NCBI RefSeq assembly: GCF_002742625.1
Contig: NZ_PEBF01000001.1
Coordinates: 2,542,001 to 2,606,000 of the forward strand
Source: Caulobacter sp. FWC2
GTDB lineage: Bacteria > Pseudomonadota > Alphaproteobacteria > Caulobacterales > Caulobacteraceae
DNA: 64,000 bases
Reading direction: 5' to 3'
Shown: in pieces, positions 28,222 to 37,234 of the stretch
How the letters are laid out: each line of letters begins with the position of its first letter
Numbering within the stretch: the first letter of the stretch is position 1
The notes under the pieces: model-generated
What the model saw: the letters and a program-made list of their open reading frames with translations, nothing else
Told to the model about the DNA's origin: nothing
Database searches by the model: none
Translations under genes and position numbers: made by a program

Positions 28222-28724
28222 TTGACCGGCTCCAGCAGACGCGTTTCCAGTTCGAAGACGTCGCGGCCGTTGCGCGCCGTGGCCCGCAGGTCCCAGGCGC
28301 CGTCGAGGCGAGCGTGGGTCTGGTAACGCCCCCCGCCCAGGGGCTTGAAGTCCAGGGTCTGGCGTCCCGTCTCGGTGGCGGGGCGCTCCAGGACGCCGGT
28401 CAGCGACAGCCGATCCAGCGGTGCGCCGGTCCTGTCGACGAGCCGCACCACGACCGTGTCCCCTTCGGCCTTCTCGACCGAAGCCGTCCAGCCCAGGGCC
28501 GCCTCGCGCTGGCGCTGGGCCAGGGTCTTGTTGAACGCCAGGCCAGCCTCATAGGGGTTGGAAGCGACCTCGCCGGAGAAGGTGCCGTAGGCCTTGATCA
28601 TGAACAGCGTGTCGACGCCGATCACCACGGCGAAGAACGCCACGACGGCGATCAGCACGTGCCAGCCGGTGATGGGCTTGCTCGTGTCGGGCTGGGCGAG
28701 CTTGGGGGACGAGGCGGCGGTCAT
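28218..28724 (-). CDS. ccoH: FixH/CcoH family cbb3 assembly protein
   Basis: Membrane-anchored protein of 168 residues. One transmembrane helix at about residues 20-45 (GWHVLIAVVAFFAVVIGVDT) is followed by FMIKAYGTFSGEVASNPYEA, the typical FixH/CcoH entry with conserved YxTFxGxxxxxPYexG spacing. The periplasmic domain (about 60-168) is beta-rich (LVDRTGAPLDRLSLTGVLER, YQTHARLDGAWDLRATARNG). CcoH binds the oxidase and stabilises CcoP assembly. Its start overlaps the ccoG stop by 4 nt and its stop overlaps the ccoI start by 4 nt. Confidence 0.9.
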   Translation of the reverse strand: MTAASSPKLAQPDTSKPITGWHVLIAVVAFFAVVIGVDTLFMIKAYGTFSGEVASNPYEAGLAFNKTLAQRQREAALGWTASVEKAEGDTVVVRLVDRTGAPLDRLSLTGVLERPATETGRQTLDFKPLGGGRYQTHARLDGAWDLRATARNGRDVFELETRLLEPVK

Positions 28725-30229
28725 TGCGGGTTCGCGGCTCCTGAGAGGAAGACGGTCTTGGCGTCGGCCTGGACGTCGCCTGCGCGGGCGATGAAGCGGG
28801 CCGGCGTACTGGGCGCGAGCCCCGCGTCGGGCGGCGCGGTGACGAAGACCCGGACCGAGGCGACCTGGTCAGCCGGCACGGTGACGCTGACGGCGCCCGC
28901 TTCGCCTGGCTGGCTGAGGCGTGCGCCGGTCACCCCGTCGAACGCGATCTCGAACCGGCGGTCGAAGAAGGTCCGGTTGGTGATCTTCAGCGTGTAGCCG
29001 TCCCGCACCGCGCCATCGTGCATCCGCACGAAGATCGGGTTGCGGTCGCGGATGACGTGGAGATCGGCCTTGGGCCGGCTGATCAACGCCGCCAGCGTCA
29101 GGCCGCCGACCGCCGTCAAGGCCAGGGTGTAGTAGATGGTCCGCGAACGCACGGGCTTGTAAACCGCCTTGTCCCCACAGGCGCGGGCGGCGACGGCCGC
29201 ATCCGTGTCGTAGGCGATGAGGCCGGTGGGCCGCGCCATCTTGCTCATGATCTCGTCGCAGGCGTCGACGCAGAGACCGCAGTTGATGCACTCCAACTGG
29301 CTGCCGTCGCGGATGTCGATGCCCATCGGACAGACCACGACGCACTGGTGGCAATCGATGCAGTCGCCGCGTCCCGCCCAGTCCTGGCCCTTCTTGTGCG
29401 CGCCGCGCGGCTCGCCGCGATCGCGCAGATAGGTCACCTGCAGCGAGTGCTGGTCCAGCATGGCGCCCTGGATGCGCGGCCACGGGCACATGTAGGTGCA
29501 GACCTGCTCGCGCATCCAGCCGGCGAAGACATAGGTGGTCACCGTCAGCAGGGCGCAGGAGACATAGGCCGTGGCCGGAGCCTGGCCGATCCAGAAGGTG
29601 CGGATCAGGGTCGGGGCGTCATGGAAATAGAAGATCCACGCCCCGCCGGTGCCGAAGGCGATGCCCAGCCACGTCAGGTGCTTGCCCGCCTTGCGCCAGA
29701 GCTTGTCGAAGGACAGCGGCGCGGCGTCCAGGCGCATGCGGGCGTTGCGGTCGCCCTCGAACAGGCGCTCGACGACAATGAAGAGGTCGGTCCAGACGGT
29801 CTGCGGGCAGGTGTAACCGCACCACAGCCGCCCGAACAGCGCCGTGACCAGGAACAGGGCCAGGGCTCCGGCGATCATCAGCCCCGTGATGATGTGGACG
29901 TCCTGGGGCCAGAGCTGGATGTCGAAGAAGTAGAAGCGTCCGTCGGCGAAATCGACCAGCGCCGCCTGCTGGGGAAAGCCCTCGGGCCGCCGCCAGCGGA
30001 TCCATGGGGTGACGTAGTAGATCGACAGGGTGGCGATCAGCAGCGCCCACTTCACCCGGCGCCAGGTTCCGTGGACCAGCTTGGGATAGATCGGCTCTCG
30101 CGGCTTGTAGAGGCCATCGCCCGTCGGCGCGCCCTTCCCCTTGGCGCGGGCGGCGGCGGAGACCGCCGCCCGTCCATGTTCGGAGTTCGCCTCGGACTTG
30201 GGCTTGGTGTTGTCAATCAGCGTGGGCAT
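28721..30229 (-). CDS. ccoG: cbb3 oxidase accessory ferredoxin-like protein CcoG/FixG
   Basis: Membrane protein of 502 residues proposed to reduce Cu(II) to Cu(I) for the oxidase. Transmembrane helices lie at about residues 60-76, 112-133, 186-201, 220-237 and 365-385. Two cytoplasmic [4Fe-4S] clusters are coordinated by Cys-290, 293, 296, 300 and Cys-314, 317, 320, 324 in the 2[4Fe-4S] ferredoxin pattern (CIDCHQCVVVCP, then CINCGLCVDACD). Other family features are LFGRLWCGYTCPQTVWTDLF near 131-150 and TYMCPWPRIQGAMLD. The C-terminal Ig-like FixG domain contains NPIFVRMHDGAVRDGYTLKI. It starts 6 nt after the ccoP stop. Confidence 0.94.
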   Translation of the reverse strand: MPTLIDNTKPKSEANSEHGRAAVSAAARAKGKGAPTGDGLYKPREPIYPKLVHGTWRRVKWALLIATLSIYYVTPWIRWRRPEGFPQQAALVDFADGRFYFFDIQLWPQDVHIITGLMIAGALALFLVTALFGRLWCGYTCPQTVWTDLFIVVERLFEGDRNARMRLDAAPLSFDKLWRKAGKHLTWLGIAFGTGGAWIFYFHDAPTLIRTFWIGQAPATAYVSCALLTVTTYVFAGWMREQVCTYMCPWPRIQGAMLDQHSLQVTYLRDRGEPRGAHKKGQDWAGRGDCIDCHQCVVVCPMGIDIRDGSQLECINCGLCVDACDEIMSKMARPTGLIAYDTDAAVAARACGDKAVYKPVRSRTIYYTLALTAVGGLTLAALISRPKADLHVIRDRNPIFVRMHDGAVRDGYTLKITNRTFFDRRFEIAFDGVTGARLSQPGEAGAVSVTVPADQVASVRVFVTAPPDAGLAPSTPARFIARAGDVQADAKTVFLSGAANPQ

Positions 30230-30235
30230 GGCCCG

Positions 30236-31105
30236 CTATTGCCCGCCTGCGTTGGCGTGGACGTAGACGGAGATGGCCTTGATGGTCTCGGGGCTGAGAC
30301 GGCCACCCCAGGTGGGCATCACCCCGCCGTTGCCGGCGAAGATCTGGCCGCGGATGGCCGCGCGGTCTGAACCGTAGAGCCATTCGCTGTCGGTCAGGTT
30401 GGGAGCGCCCAAGGCCTGGTCGCCCTTACCCTCCAGGCCGTGACAGGCCACGCACTGGGTGTCGAAGATCGGCTTGGCGCGGGCGATGGCCCCGGCGTCG
30501 GCCGGACGGTTCGACAGGTGGACGACATATTCGGTCAGGTCGTCGATCTGCTCGGGCTTGAGCAGTTCGTCGCGACCGAAGGCGGGCATCTGGGACATGC
30601 GCGCGCCGGGGGCTCCGGTCCGCACGCCGTGGGTGATGGTGTACTGGATGTCCTCCAGCTTGCCGCCCCACAGCCAGACGTCGTCGCGCAGGTTGGGATA
30701 GCCCTTGCCGCCCGTGCCGCCGATGCCGTGGCAGGTGGCGCAGTTGTCGCCGAACACCGACTGGCCGACCTGCTGGGCATAGGCCTGCAGCTTCGGGTCC
30801 TTCTCGATCTGCTCCAGGCTGGCGGTGCGCAGCTGGGCCGCGCCCGCCCCGCGCTGGACGTCCAGCGCCTTGAGCTCGTGGCCAACGGCGGCCCGGTCGG
30901 ACTGGTGCAAGAGGCCCTTGGTGTAGCCATGCACGCCCGGCCAGGCGGGCATCAGCACCCAGTAGCCGACCGCGAAGGCGATGCAGGCATACCAGGTCCA
31001 CAGCCACCAGCGCGGAAGCGGGTTGTCCAGTTCGCGAATGCCGTCCCACTCGTGGCCGGTGGTCTCGACGCCAGTGACGTCGTCGGTCTTGCGTTCGGAA
31101 GCCAT
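30236..31105 (-). CDS. ccoP: cbb3 cytochrome c oxidase subunit III, CcoP/FixP
   Basis: Dihaem membrane cytochrome of 289 residues that passes electrons to CcoO and CcoN. The N-terminal region contains HEWDGIRELDNPLPRWWLWT, the CcoP signature before the transmembrane helix at about residues 37-53. Two c-type haem sites follow: CATCH at 122-126 and CVACH at 218-222, each with a downstream Met ligand candidate (QMPAFG and VMPTWGG). The start codon overlaps the ccoQ stop by 1 nt. All features are normal. Confidence 0.95.
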   Translation of the reverse strand: MASERKTDDVTGVETTGHEWDGIRELDNPLPRWWLWTWYACIAFAVGYWVLMPAWPGVHGYTKGLLHQSDRAAVGHELKALDVQRGAGAAQLRTASLEQIEKDPKLQAYAQQVGQSVFGDNCATCHGIGGTGGKGYPNLRDDVWLWGGKLEDIQYTITHGVRTGAPGARMSQMPAFGRDELLKPEQIDDLTEYVVHLSNRPADAGAIARAKPIFDTQCVACHGLEGKGDQALGAPNLTDSEWLYGSDRAAIRGQIFAGNGGVMPTWGGRLSPETIKAISVYVHANAGGQ

Positions 31106-31272
31106 CAGGAGAGCTCCTCGTCATCCAGCGGCATGCGCGCGGCGTGTTGGAATTCAGCCTTCTTGGAAGGCCGCAGGGCATAGGCGACACCCGCCAGGAA
31201 GATCAGGCCGAAATAGATCAGCCCGCCTTGCTGCGCGAAGCGCGCCACGGTCTCGTAGGAGAGCTGGCTCAT
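31105..31272 (-). CDS. ccoQ: cbb3 oxidase subunit IV, CcoQ/FixQ
   Basis: Short membrane protein of 55 residues, [20 protein letters not shown] at the N-terminus, one transmembrane helix ([16 protein letters not shown]), then [20 protein letters not shown]. The YALRP-x-KK-x-EFqxAA-x-xPLdDEE tail is typical of CcoQ/FixQ. It stabilises the CcoP interaction. It overlaps ccoO by 4 nt upstream and ccoP by 1 nt downstream, so translation along the operon is continuous. Confidence 0.93.
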   Translation of the reverse strand: MSQLSYETVARFAQQGGLIYFGLIFLAGVAYALRPSKKAEFQHAARMPLDDEELS

Positions 31273-32012
31273 CGCTGGTTCTCCGGGGCCTGAGCCTTGT
31301 AGGACTTGAAGTCGACCTGGGTCCCGAGCATCTGCAGATAGGACACCAGGGCGTCCATCTCGGTGATCTTGTCGGGATCGCCGTCGAAATCACGGTTGAC
31401 GACCTTGGCCCCGTAGCGGCCGCGCAGGGCCACCGCGTCGGTCGAATAGGGATCGGCCTGGGCCTCGAGATCCTTCTTGGCGTTGGTCAGTTCGTCGGCC
31501 GTGTAGGGCACGCCCTCGGTGCGCAGCACCTTCATCCGGTCGACGATGTCGTGGTAGTCCAGCTCCTTCTCGGCCAGGAACTTGTAGGGCGGCATCACCG
31601 ACTCCGGCACCACCGATCGCGGGTCGATCAGGTGGTCGCGGTGCCAGGCGTCAGAATACTTGCCGCCGACGCGGGCCAGGTCGGGCCCGGTGCGCTTGGA
31701 CCCCCACTGGAACGGGTGGTCGTACATGCTCTCGGCGGCCAGGCTGTAGTGGCCGTAACGCTCGACCTCGTCGCGCAGCGGGCGGATCATCTGCGAGTGG
31801 CAGAGATAGCAGCCCTCACGGACATAGATGTCGCGGCCGGTGAGCTCCAGCGGGGTGTAGGGACGGACGCCCTGCACCTTCTCGATGGTGCCCTGCAGCC
31901 AGAACAAGGGGGCGATCTCGACCAGGCCGCCGATCGAGACGACCACGAGGATGCCGACGATGAGCAGCAGCGAATGCCGCTCGAACTTGGCGTGATGCTT
32001 CCAGACAGACAT
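31269..32012 (-). CDS. ccoO: cbb3 cytochrome c oxidase subunit II, CcoO/FixO
   Basis: Monohaem membrane cytochrome of 247 residues. The N-terminal helix is at about residues 13-35 ([20 protein letters not shown]), followed by the family-specific [20 protein letters not shown]. The haem site is CYLCH at residues 68-72, in [20 protein letters not shown], which is the CcoO hallmark. Later marks include [20 protein letters not shown] and [13 protein letters not shown], giving the axial Met. It starts 8 nt after the ccoN stop. Confidence 0.95.
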   Translation of the reverse strand: MSVWKHHAKFERHSLLLIVGILVVVSIGGLVEIAPLFWLQGTIEKVQGVRPYTPLELTGRDIYVREGCYLCHSQMIRPLRDEVERYGHYSLAAESMYDHPFQWGSKRTGPDLARVGGKYSDAWHRDHLIDPRSVVPESVMPPYKFLAEKELDYHDIVDRMKVLRTEGVPYTADELTNAKKDLEAQADPYSTDAVALRGRYGAKVVNRDFDGDPDKITEMDALVSYLQMLGTQVDFKSYKAQAPENQR

Positions 32013-32020
32013 GGGCGGCC

Positions 32021-33667
32021 TCAGGCGATCGCGGTGGCGGGAGCGGCCGTTTCATCGGCCGGCTCGGCGGAGGGCGAAGCGATCGTCTTCCAGATGTTGA
32101 CGATCATGATCAGGGCGCCGGACAGGTACATCAGGCCCCCGACCGTGCGGATGACGTTCTCGATGTGCTTGGCCGAGACGGTCTCGATGAAGCTGTAGGC
32201 CAGGAAGCCTTGCGGCGTGTAAGCGCGCCACATCAGGCCTTCCATGATGCCCGACACCCACATCGCGGCGATGTAGAGCAGGATGCCGGTGGTCGCGATC
32301 CAGAAGTGCCACTCTATCAGCTTGGTCGAGTACATGTCCTTCTTCTTCCACAGCCACGGCACCAGGCAGTAGACCGCGCCGAAGCTGATGAAGCCGACCC
32401 AGCCCAGGGCGCCGGAGTGCACGTGGCCGATGGTCCAGTCGGTGTAGTGGCTGAGCGCGTTGACCGCGCGGATCGACATCACCGGGCCTTCGAAGGTGCT
32501 CATGCCGTAGAAGGCGATCGAGACGACCATCATCCGGACCACGGGGTCGGTGCGCAGCTTGTCCCAGGCGCCCGACAGGGTCATCAGGCCGTTGATCATG
32601 CCGCCCCAGGAGGGCATCCACAGCATGATCGAGAAGGTCATGCCCAGGGTCTGAGCCCACTGCGGCAGGGCCGTGTAGTGCAGGTGGTGCGGACCGGCCC
32701 AGATGTAGATGAAGATCAGCGCCCAGAAGTGCACGATCGACAGGCGGTAGCTGTAGACCGGCCGCTCAACGCGCTTGGGCACGAAGTAGTACATCATGGC
32801 CAGGAAGCCGGCGGTCAGGAAGAAGCCGACCGCGTTGTGGCCGTACCACCACTGCACCAGCGCATCCTGCACGCCCGAGAAGACGCCGTAGGACTTGTGG
32901 TTCAGCAGGCCCACCGGGATGGAGGCGTTGTTGACCAGGTGCAGCAGGGCGATGGTGACGATGAAAGCGAGATAGAACCAGTTGGCCACATAGATGTGGG
33001 GTTCCTTGCGCTTCCAGATCGTACCCAGGAACACCAGCAGATAGGCGACCCAGACAATGGTCAGCCACAGGTCGGTGTACCACTCGGGCTCGGCGTATTC
33101 CTTGCCCTGGGTCGCGCCCATCAGATAGCCGGTCGCGGCCAGCACGATGAACAGCTGATAGCCCCAGAACACGAACCAAGGCGCGATACCGCCCGCCAGC
33201 TTCGCCTTGCAGGTGCGCTGCACGACCCAGAAGGACGTGGCGATCAGGGCGTTACCCCCGAAGGCGAAGATCACCGCCGAGGTGTGCAGCGGCCGCAGGC
33301 GGCCAAAGTTCAGCCAGCCGGCTTCGGGGAAGTAGAAGATGCTCGGCCACGACAACTGGGCGGCGATGATCACCCCGACCAGCAGGCCGGCGGCGGCCCA
33401 GAACATCGTGGCGATGACCCCGGCCTTGATGACGTTGTCGCTATAGCGGTCGGGATGATGGACGAGCGTGCCGCCCGAGAGGCCGGCGTTCAGCACGAAG
33501 GCGGCGATGACGCCAGCCAGGGCGATGGTCTCGGCCTGCATCCGGAAGATCGGATCCTGGCTCAGCCCCGCGCCGAGGATCGCCAGGAAGGCGCCTACGG
33601 CCGAAACGATGAGTAAGGCGCCGGATCCCGCTGGGGACCTGACGCTGGTGTGGGACGGGGCGGACAT
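32021..33667 (-). CDS. ccoN: cbb3 cytochrome c oxidase catalytic subunit I, CcoN/FixN
   Basis: Twelve-helix haem-copper oxidase subunit of 548 residues, reducing O2 to water with high affinity. The start at 33667 ([11 protein letters not shown]) has GGGAG 5 nt upstream; the frame is open 16 codons earlier but without a ribosome site. C-family marks include [20 protein letters not shown], the CuB His in [18 protein letters not shown], the following tyrosine-bearing MMYYFVPKR, the His pair in [20 protein letters not shown], and the haem ligand region [19 protein letters not shown]. It is the first gene of the ccoNOQP-GHIS operon. A perfect FNR/FixK palindrome lies 57 bp upstream of the start. 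Confidence 0.96.
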   Translation of the reverse strand: MSAPSHTSVRSPAGSGALLIVSAVGAFLAILGAGLSQDPIFRMQAETIALAGVIAAFVLNAGLSGGTLVHHPDRYSDNVIKAGVIATMFWAAAGLLVGVIIAAQLSWPSIFYFPEAGWLNFGRLRPLHTSAVIFAFGGNALIATSFWVVQRTCKAKLAGGIAPWFVFWGYQLFIVLAATGYLMGATQGKEYAEPEWYTDLWLTIVWVAYLLVFLGTIWKRKEPHIYVANWFYLAFIVTIALLHLVNNASIPVGLLNHKSYGVFSGVQDALVQWWYGHNAVGFFLTAGFLAMMYYFVPKRVERPVYSYRLSIVHFWALIFIYIWAGPHHLHYTALPQWAQTLGMTFSIMLWMPSWGGMINGLMTLSGAWDKLRTDPVVRMMVVSIAFYGMSTFEGPVMSIRAVNALSHYTDWTIGHVHSGALGWVGFISFGAVYCLVPWLWKKKDMYSTKLIEWHFWIATTGILLYIAAMWVSGIMEGLMWRAYTPQGFLAYSFIETVSAKHIENVIRTVGGLMYLSGALIMIVNIWKTIASPSAEPADETAAPATAIA

Positions 33668-33718
33668 GCAGACTCCCTGCGGCGAACGTCGCACCGTGGT
33701 GTCATGCGCCGCCAAGCG

Positions 33719-33742
33719 CGGCTTTGATGCGCATCAAAGCCG
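33719..33742. promoter_or_regulatory. 24-bp perfect palindrome with FNR/FixK box between ccoN and a small membrane gene
   Basis: The core TTGATGCGCATCAA (33724-33737) is an exact TTGAT-N4-ATCAA box. The symmetry extends outward to 33719-33742 without a mismatch. Its centre is 63 bp upstream of the ccoN ATG and about 60 bp upstream of the divergent small gene start at 33790, so one site could serve both promoters. If used as a class II site at -41.5 the ccoN transcript would start near 33689. Confidence 0.85.
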
Positions 33743-33789
33743 GGAACGCGATCCGGGAGGACTGTGTCTCCATGCTTCCGGAGAGCTTC

Positions 33790-34041
33790 ATGTCGGCCAA
33801 GTTTCGCTTCATCGCCCCATTCGCTGGCGCGACCGCCCTGGTCGCCTGGGCGATCGCCCTCGCCCAGGCGCTGCCGCGCCTGATGGCCGGTCCGCTGTGC
33901 AGCAGCCGGCAGGACGCCTGGTCGATGGCCGGCCATTGCCCCGCCTGCTTCGTCGCGGCCGGCCTGACCGTACTGTGCGCAATGAGTCTGGTGCTGGCTC
34001 GAGCCGAATCGAACCGGATCAGGCTCCCCGCGCGGGGCTGA
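33790..34041 (+). CDS. Small two-helix membrane protein, divergent from ccoN
   Basis: Hypothetical protein of 83 residues. The start at 33790 has GGAGAG about 5 nt upstream; an in-frame ATG at 33772 is possible. Helix 1 covers about residues 7-27 (FIAPFAGATALVAWAIALAQ). A short loop carries CSSRQDAWSMAGHCPAC with three Cys and one His, and helix 2 covers about 55-70 (FVAAGLTVLCAMSLVLA). No family is recognised. The HCPAC motif could bind a metal or form a disulphide. It shares the FNR/FixK palindrome with the cbb3 operon, so a microaerobic or oxidase-related role is plausible but unproven. Confidence 0.6.
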   Translation: MSAKFRFIAPFAGATALVAWAIALAQALPRLMAGPLCSSRQDAWSMAGHCPACFVAAGLTVLCAMSLVLARAESNRIRLPARG

Positions 34042-34271
34042 GACCGGCCCCCGGTGGAATGTGCGCGCGGAAGACCGCCTAGCCGCGCCGGAGCATTTCG
34101 AGGTCTCGGCGGCGTCCAGACTGTCATCGAAGGTCAGCTAGCGGCGCCAAAGCGCGCCTGACAGTCCAGGGCGCTTGCTGCGCCGCTGGCAGTCGCCTCT
34201 TCGCCGTCTGGAAAGGCGTGTCTATCCCGCCATCGCGTGATCTGCACGGCCCCGAGAGTCCTCCCCGCTTG

Positions 34272-34295
34272 TTGATAATGAGATTGACTCGCATT
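34272..34295. promoter_or_regulatory. Candidate Fur box upstream of the third TonB-dependent receptor
   Basis: TTGATAATGAGATTGACTCG, continuing into CATT, resembles the alternating GATAAT-type Fur/iron box found before alphaproteobacterial iron receptors. It lies about 50 bp upstream of the receptor ATG at 34344. The rest of the 302-nt gap (34042-34343) shows no gene; its upstream half is GC-rich and featureless by eye. Confidence 0.5.
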
Positions 34296-34343
34296 TTTAA
34301 CTAGCTTAGCGCCCTCCCCCATTGTTCGATTTTGGGGGACTTG

Positions 34344-36674
34344 ATGCGCCGCTCTCTGCTGACCGCTTGCTCGCTTGGGATTCTGGCCCTGGCTCACACC
34401 GCCGCCGCCGAGGCGACGGCGCCCGCGACGCCGCCCGCCGCCGATCAGGCGACCGCCGTCGAGGCCGTGGTGGTGACCGGTGAGAAGACATCCCGCTCAC
34501 TGCAGCAAACCGTGACGAGCGTCGCCGTTACGACGGCCGCCCGCATCGAGCGCGAGAACCTGCGGACCTTCTATGACGTGGTCGCCCGAACGGCGAACAT
34601 GAGCGAGACCTACGGCAAGACCGGCTTCACCATCCGCGGCGTCAGCAACATGAACGTCTCGGGCGGCGGCACGGCCGGCCTGGCCACCGTCTATGTCGAC
34701 GGCGCGGCCCTGCCGCTGGAAGCCACCTTCGGCGGCCCGCTGGAACTGTGGGACGTCGGCCAGGTCGAGGTCTTCCGGGGTCCGCAGTCGACCCTGCAAG
34801 GCCGCAACTCGCTGGCCGGCGCGGTGATCATCACCTCGGCCAACCCCAGCTATACGCCCAGCTTCCGCGCCAGCGTCGGCCTGGCCAGCGGCGACGAGCG
34901 TACGGCGGGCATCGCGGCCGGCGGCCCGATCATCGCCGACCAGTTGGCCTTCCGCGTCGCCGTACAGAAGAAGGAAAGCGACGGCTTCGTCTACAATCCG
35001 ACGCTGCAGCAGGACGTCGAAGCGGTCGACAACCTCTATGTCCGCGGCAAGCTGCTCTACACCCCCACCGCCCTGCCCGACCTGAAGGTGCTGGCCACCT
35101 ACGCCCACAACAAGCGCGAGTCCGGCTACCAGTTCACCTATTCGCGCACCGACCGGCCCGACTATTACGATCATCGCGTCGACCTGTCGGGCGATCCGTC
35201 GCGCACGCGTTCCAAGGTCGACATCTTCACGGTCGACGGCAGCTACAAGCTCTCCGAAGCCCTGACGCTGAACGCCATCGTCTCGTGGAACAAGGTCAAG
35301 ACCGACGCCACGATCGACTTCGACTTCGCGCCGGTCCGCTCGTCATACGGAACGCGCGACCAGACGACCGAGACCACGTCCCAGGAAGTCCGGCTGAACT
35401 ATGAGGGCGGGCGGCTCAAGGGCCTGGTCGGCCTCTACCACGCCAATCGCGACGCCAAGGACTTGTCGATCAGCCGGACCAACGTGCCGTTCCCACGCGC
35501 CACTCTGGTCAATGTTCTGACCTCGACCCTGCTCTCTGGCCAGCCGAACCCGACGCCTGCGCAGCAGGCGGCCGCATCAACCCAGGCCAACGGTTTCGCC
35601 AACCTCTACATCGCCGCCATGCCGGTTATCCCGGTCGACTATTCCGGCGATCAGCCTTCGACGATCAAGACCAGCGCTATCTTCGCCGACGCCAGTTTCG
35701 CCCTCACCGATAAGTTTTCGCTTCTGGGCGGCTTCCGCTACGACCACGAGGAGAACACCGGCGCCACGAAGCAGACCGCCGTCTTCGCCGGGACCTATCC
35801 CAGCGCGGCGAGCTTTGGCCCCTATGCGCCTTACGTCACCCAGGTAAACGGCTTCGTCGCCAGCATGATCGCCCAGGCCAACGCTTCGGCGCCCGAAGAT
35901 ACCCGCAAGTTCAACGCCTTCTTGCCGAAAGTGGGCCTGAAGTACGAATGGACGCCCAACATCAACACCAGCCTGACGGCACAGCGCGGCTATCGCTCGG
36001 GTGGTTCGACCGTGAACCAGGCCCGCTCCAGCGTCGCCGCCTATGATCCGGAATACACCTGGAACTACGAGGCCTCGCTGCGCACCACCTGGCTGGACGG
36101 GACCCTGACGGTTAACGCCAACGCCTTCTACACCGACTGGAAGGACCAGCAGGTCGTCGTCAATCTGGGCCTCAACGCCTTCGACTCCGAGGTCAAGAAC
36201 GCCGGCAGATCGCACCTCTATGGCTTCGAGCTGGAGGTCGCCCGGCAGCTGACGTCGCAGCTGTCGTGGTACGCCTCGCTCGGCCACGCCCGGACCAAGT
36301 TCGACGACTTCACGATCACGACGGGCGAGGTCAATCGCAACCTGTCGGGTTCGGAATTCCCCTACGCCCCGCGCTGGACGGCGGCGCTCGGCGGCGATTA
36401 CCGCTTTGGCGACGGCTGGATCGCCCACCTGGACGGGAGCTACAAGTCCAAGGCCTACTCGGCCGCCGGCATCGACCAGGCCCAGGACTCCCAGGTCAAG
36501 GGCCGTGTGCTGTTCAACGGCCGCTTCGGCTACGAGCGCCAGCACTGGGGCGCTTACGTCTATGGCAAGAACCTGCTCGACGCGACCTACAGCCAGTACA
36601 CCCGCACCGACATCCCGGTGTCGATGCTGGGCGAGCCGCGGGTGGTGGGCCTGACGCTGGAGACTCGCTGGTGA
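34344..36674 (+). CDS. TonB-dependent receptor, probably iron/siderophore type
   Basis: Outer-membrane receptor of 776 residues. The ATG at 34344 follows a strong GGGGGAC and gives a signal peptide (MRRSLLTACSLGILALAHTA, cleavage after AAA). A TonB-box-like EAVVVTGEK is near residues 36-44. The plug follows (FTIRGVSNMNVSGGG, then VYVDGAAL, VEVFRGPQSTLQGRNSLAGA) and the barrel ends VVGLTLETRW, with an aromatic last residue. There is no STN domain, unlike the receptor at 2464. The upstream Fur-like box and the downstream membrane protein and PepSY genes, linked by stop/start overlaps, point to iron or ferri-siderophore uptake with periplasmic reduction. The ligand is unknown. Confidence 0.92.
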   Translation: MRRSLLTACSLGILALAHTAAAEATAPATPPAADQATAVEAVVVTGEKTSRSLQQTVTSVAVTTAARIERENLRTFYDVVARTANMSETYGKTGFTIRGVSNMNVSGGGTAGLATVYVDGAALPLEATFGGPLELWDVGQVEVFRGPQSTLQGRNSLAGAVIITSANPSYTPSFRASVGLASGDERTAGIAAGGPIIADQLAFRVAVQKKESDGFVYNPTLQQDVEAVDNLYVRGKLLYTPTALPDLKVLATYAHNKRESGYQFTYSRTDRPDYYDHRVDLSGDPSRTRSKVDIFTVDGSYKLSEALTLNAIVSWNKVKTDATIDFDFAPVRSSYGTRDQTTETTSQEVRLNYEGGRLKGLVGLYHANRDAKDLSISRTNVPFPRATLVNVLTSTLLSGQPNPTPAQQAAASTQANGFANLYIAAMPVIPVDYSGDQPSTIKTSAIFADASFALTDKFSLLGGFRYDHEENTGATKQTAVFAGTYPSAASFGPYAPYVTQVNGFVASMIAQANASAPEDTRKFNAFLPKVGLKYEWTPNINTSLTAQRGYRSGGSTVNQARSSVAAYDPEYTWNYEASLRTTWLDGTLTVNANAFYTDWKDQQVVVNLGLNAFDSEVKNAGRSHLYGFELEVARQLTSQLSWYASLGHARTKFDDFTITTGEVNRNLSGSEFPYAPRWTAALGGDYRFGDGWIAHLDGSYKSKAYSAAGIDQAQDSQVKGRVLFNGRFGYERQHWGAYVYGKNLLDATYSQYTRTDIPVSMLGEPRVVGLTLETRW

Positions 36675-37234
36675 GCCCGCTCTGGAGTCTGGCGCTCGCG
36701 CCGCTGCCGTTGACGGGCGTGTCTCTCCTGAAGCGGGCCTGGAACGAACCCGGGCCCGAACGCCCTTGGCGGATCCTGGGCGGCTGGGGTCTGCTGGCCG
36801 CAGCCATCGCCGCCTCGGTACCGCTGCTGGGCGCGGTCCGCGGACCTGCGGCCATGCTGACCGTCGCCTCCGCCGTCGCCCTCCCCTTCGTCGGCGCCGG
36901 GGTCGAACGGCGCGATGCGAGGAAGAAGGCCGCGCGCGAACTGGCTCCCGAGCCTTCCGACCGCCGCCGCGTCGTCTGGCGGGGCTGGCTGCGAGGCTTC
37001 CTGGCCGGACCGCTGGCCGGCGTCGCGGCGCTGGGCTGCGGTCTGGCCGTGGCCATCTGCGCGCCGGGCCAGATTCAGAGTCGCATGGTCATCGGCGGAC
37101 TTATCGTGCCGTTCCTGTGGGCCGGCGGCATGGCCTGGACCCTTTCCGACAACAGGATCCTGCGCGCCTTCGCCGTCCTGGCCGGCGTCTCGGTCGCGAC
37201 CCTGGGCGCGGCCTTCCTGAAAGGAGCGTTGTGA
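36671..37234 (+). CDS. Multi-pass membrane protein of the receptor/PepSY operon
   Basis: Predicted inner-membrane protein of 187 residues. Its GTG start at 36671 overlaps the receptor stop, so it is probably translationally coupled. At least five hydrophobic segments are visible, including LLAAAIAASVPLLGAV, MLTVASAVALPFVGAG, FLAGPLAGVAALGCGLAVAI, MVIGGLIVPFLWAGGMAW and AFAVLAGVSVATLGAAF. A charged cytoplasmic loop (RRDARKKAARELAPEPSDRR) lies in the middle. No named family is recognised with certainty, but small membrane proteins of this sort commonly sit between iron receptors and PepSY proteins. The next gene starts 1 nt inside its stop. Confidence 0.78.
   Translation: MSPLWSLALAPLPLTGVSLLKRAWNEPGPERPWRILGGWGLLAAAIAASVPLLGAVRGPAAMLTVASAVALPFVGAGVERRDARKKAARELAPEPSDRRRVVWRGWLRGFLAGPLAGVAALGCGLAVAICAPGQIQSRMVIGGLIVPFLWAGGMAWTLSDNRILRAFAVLAGVSVATLGAAFLKGAL

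Noticed and set aside
26335..28326. Long plus-strand frame opposite ccoI
   Set aside because: Composition dominated by Gln, Arg and Gly with no domain; ccoI on the other strand is complete.
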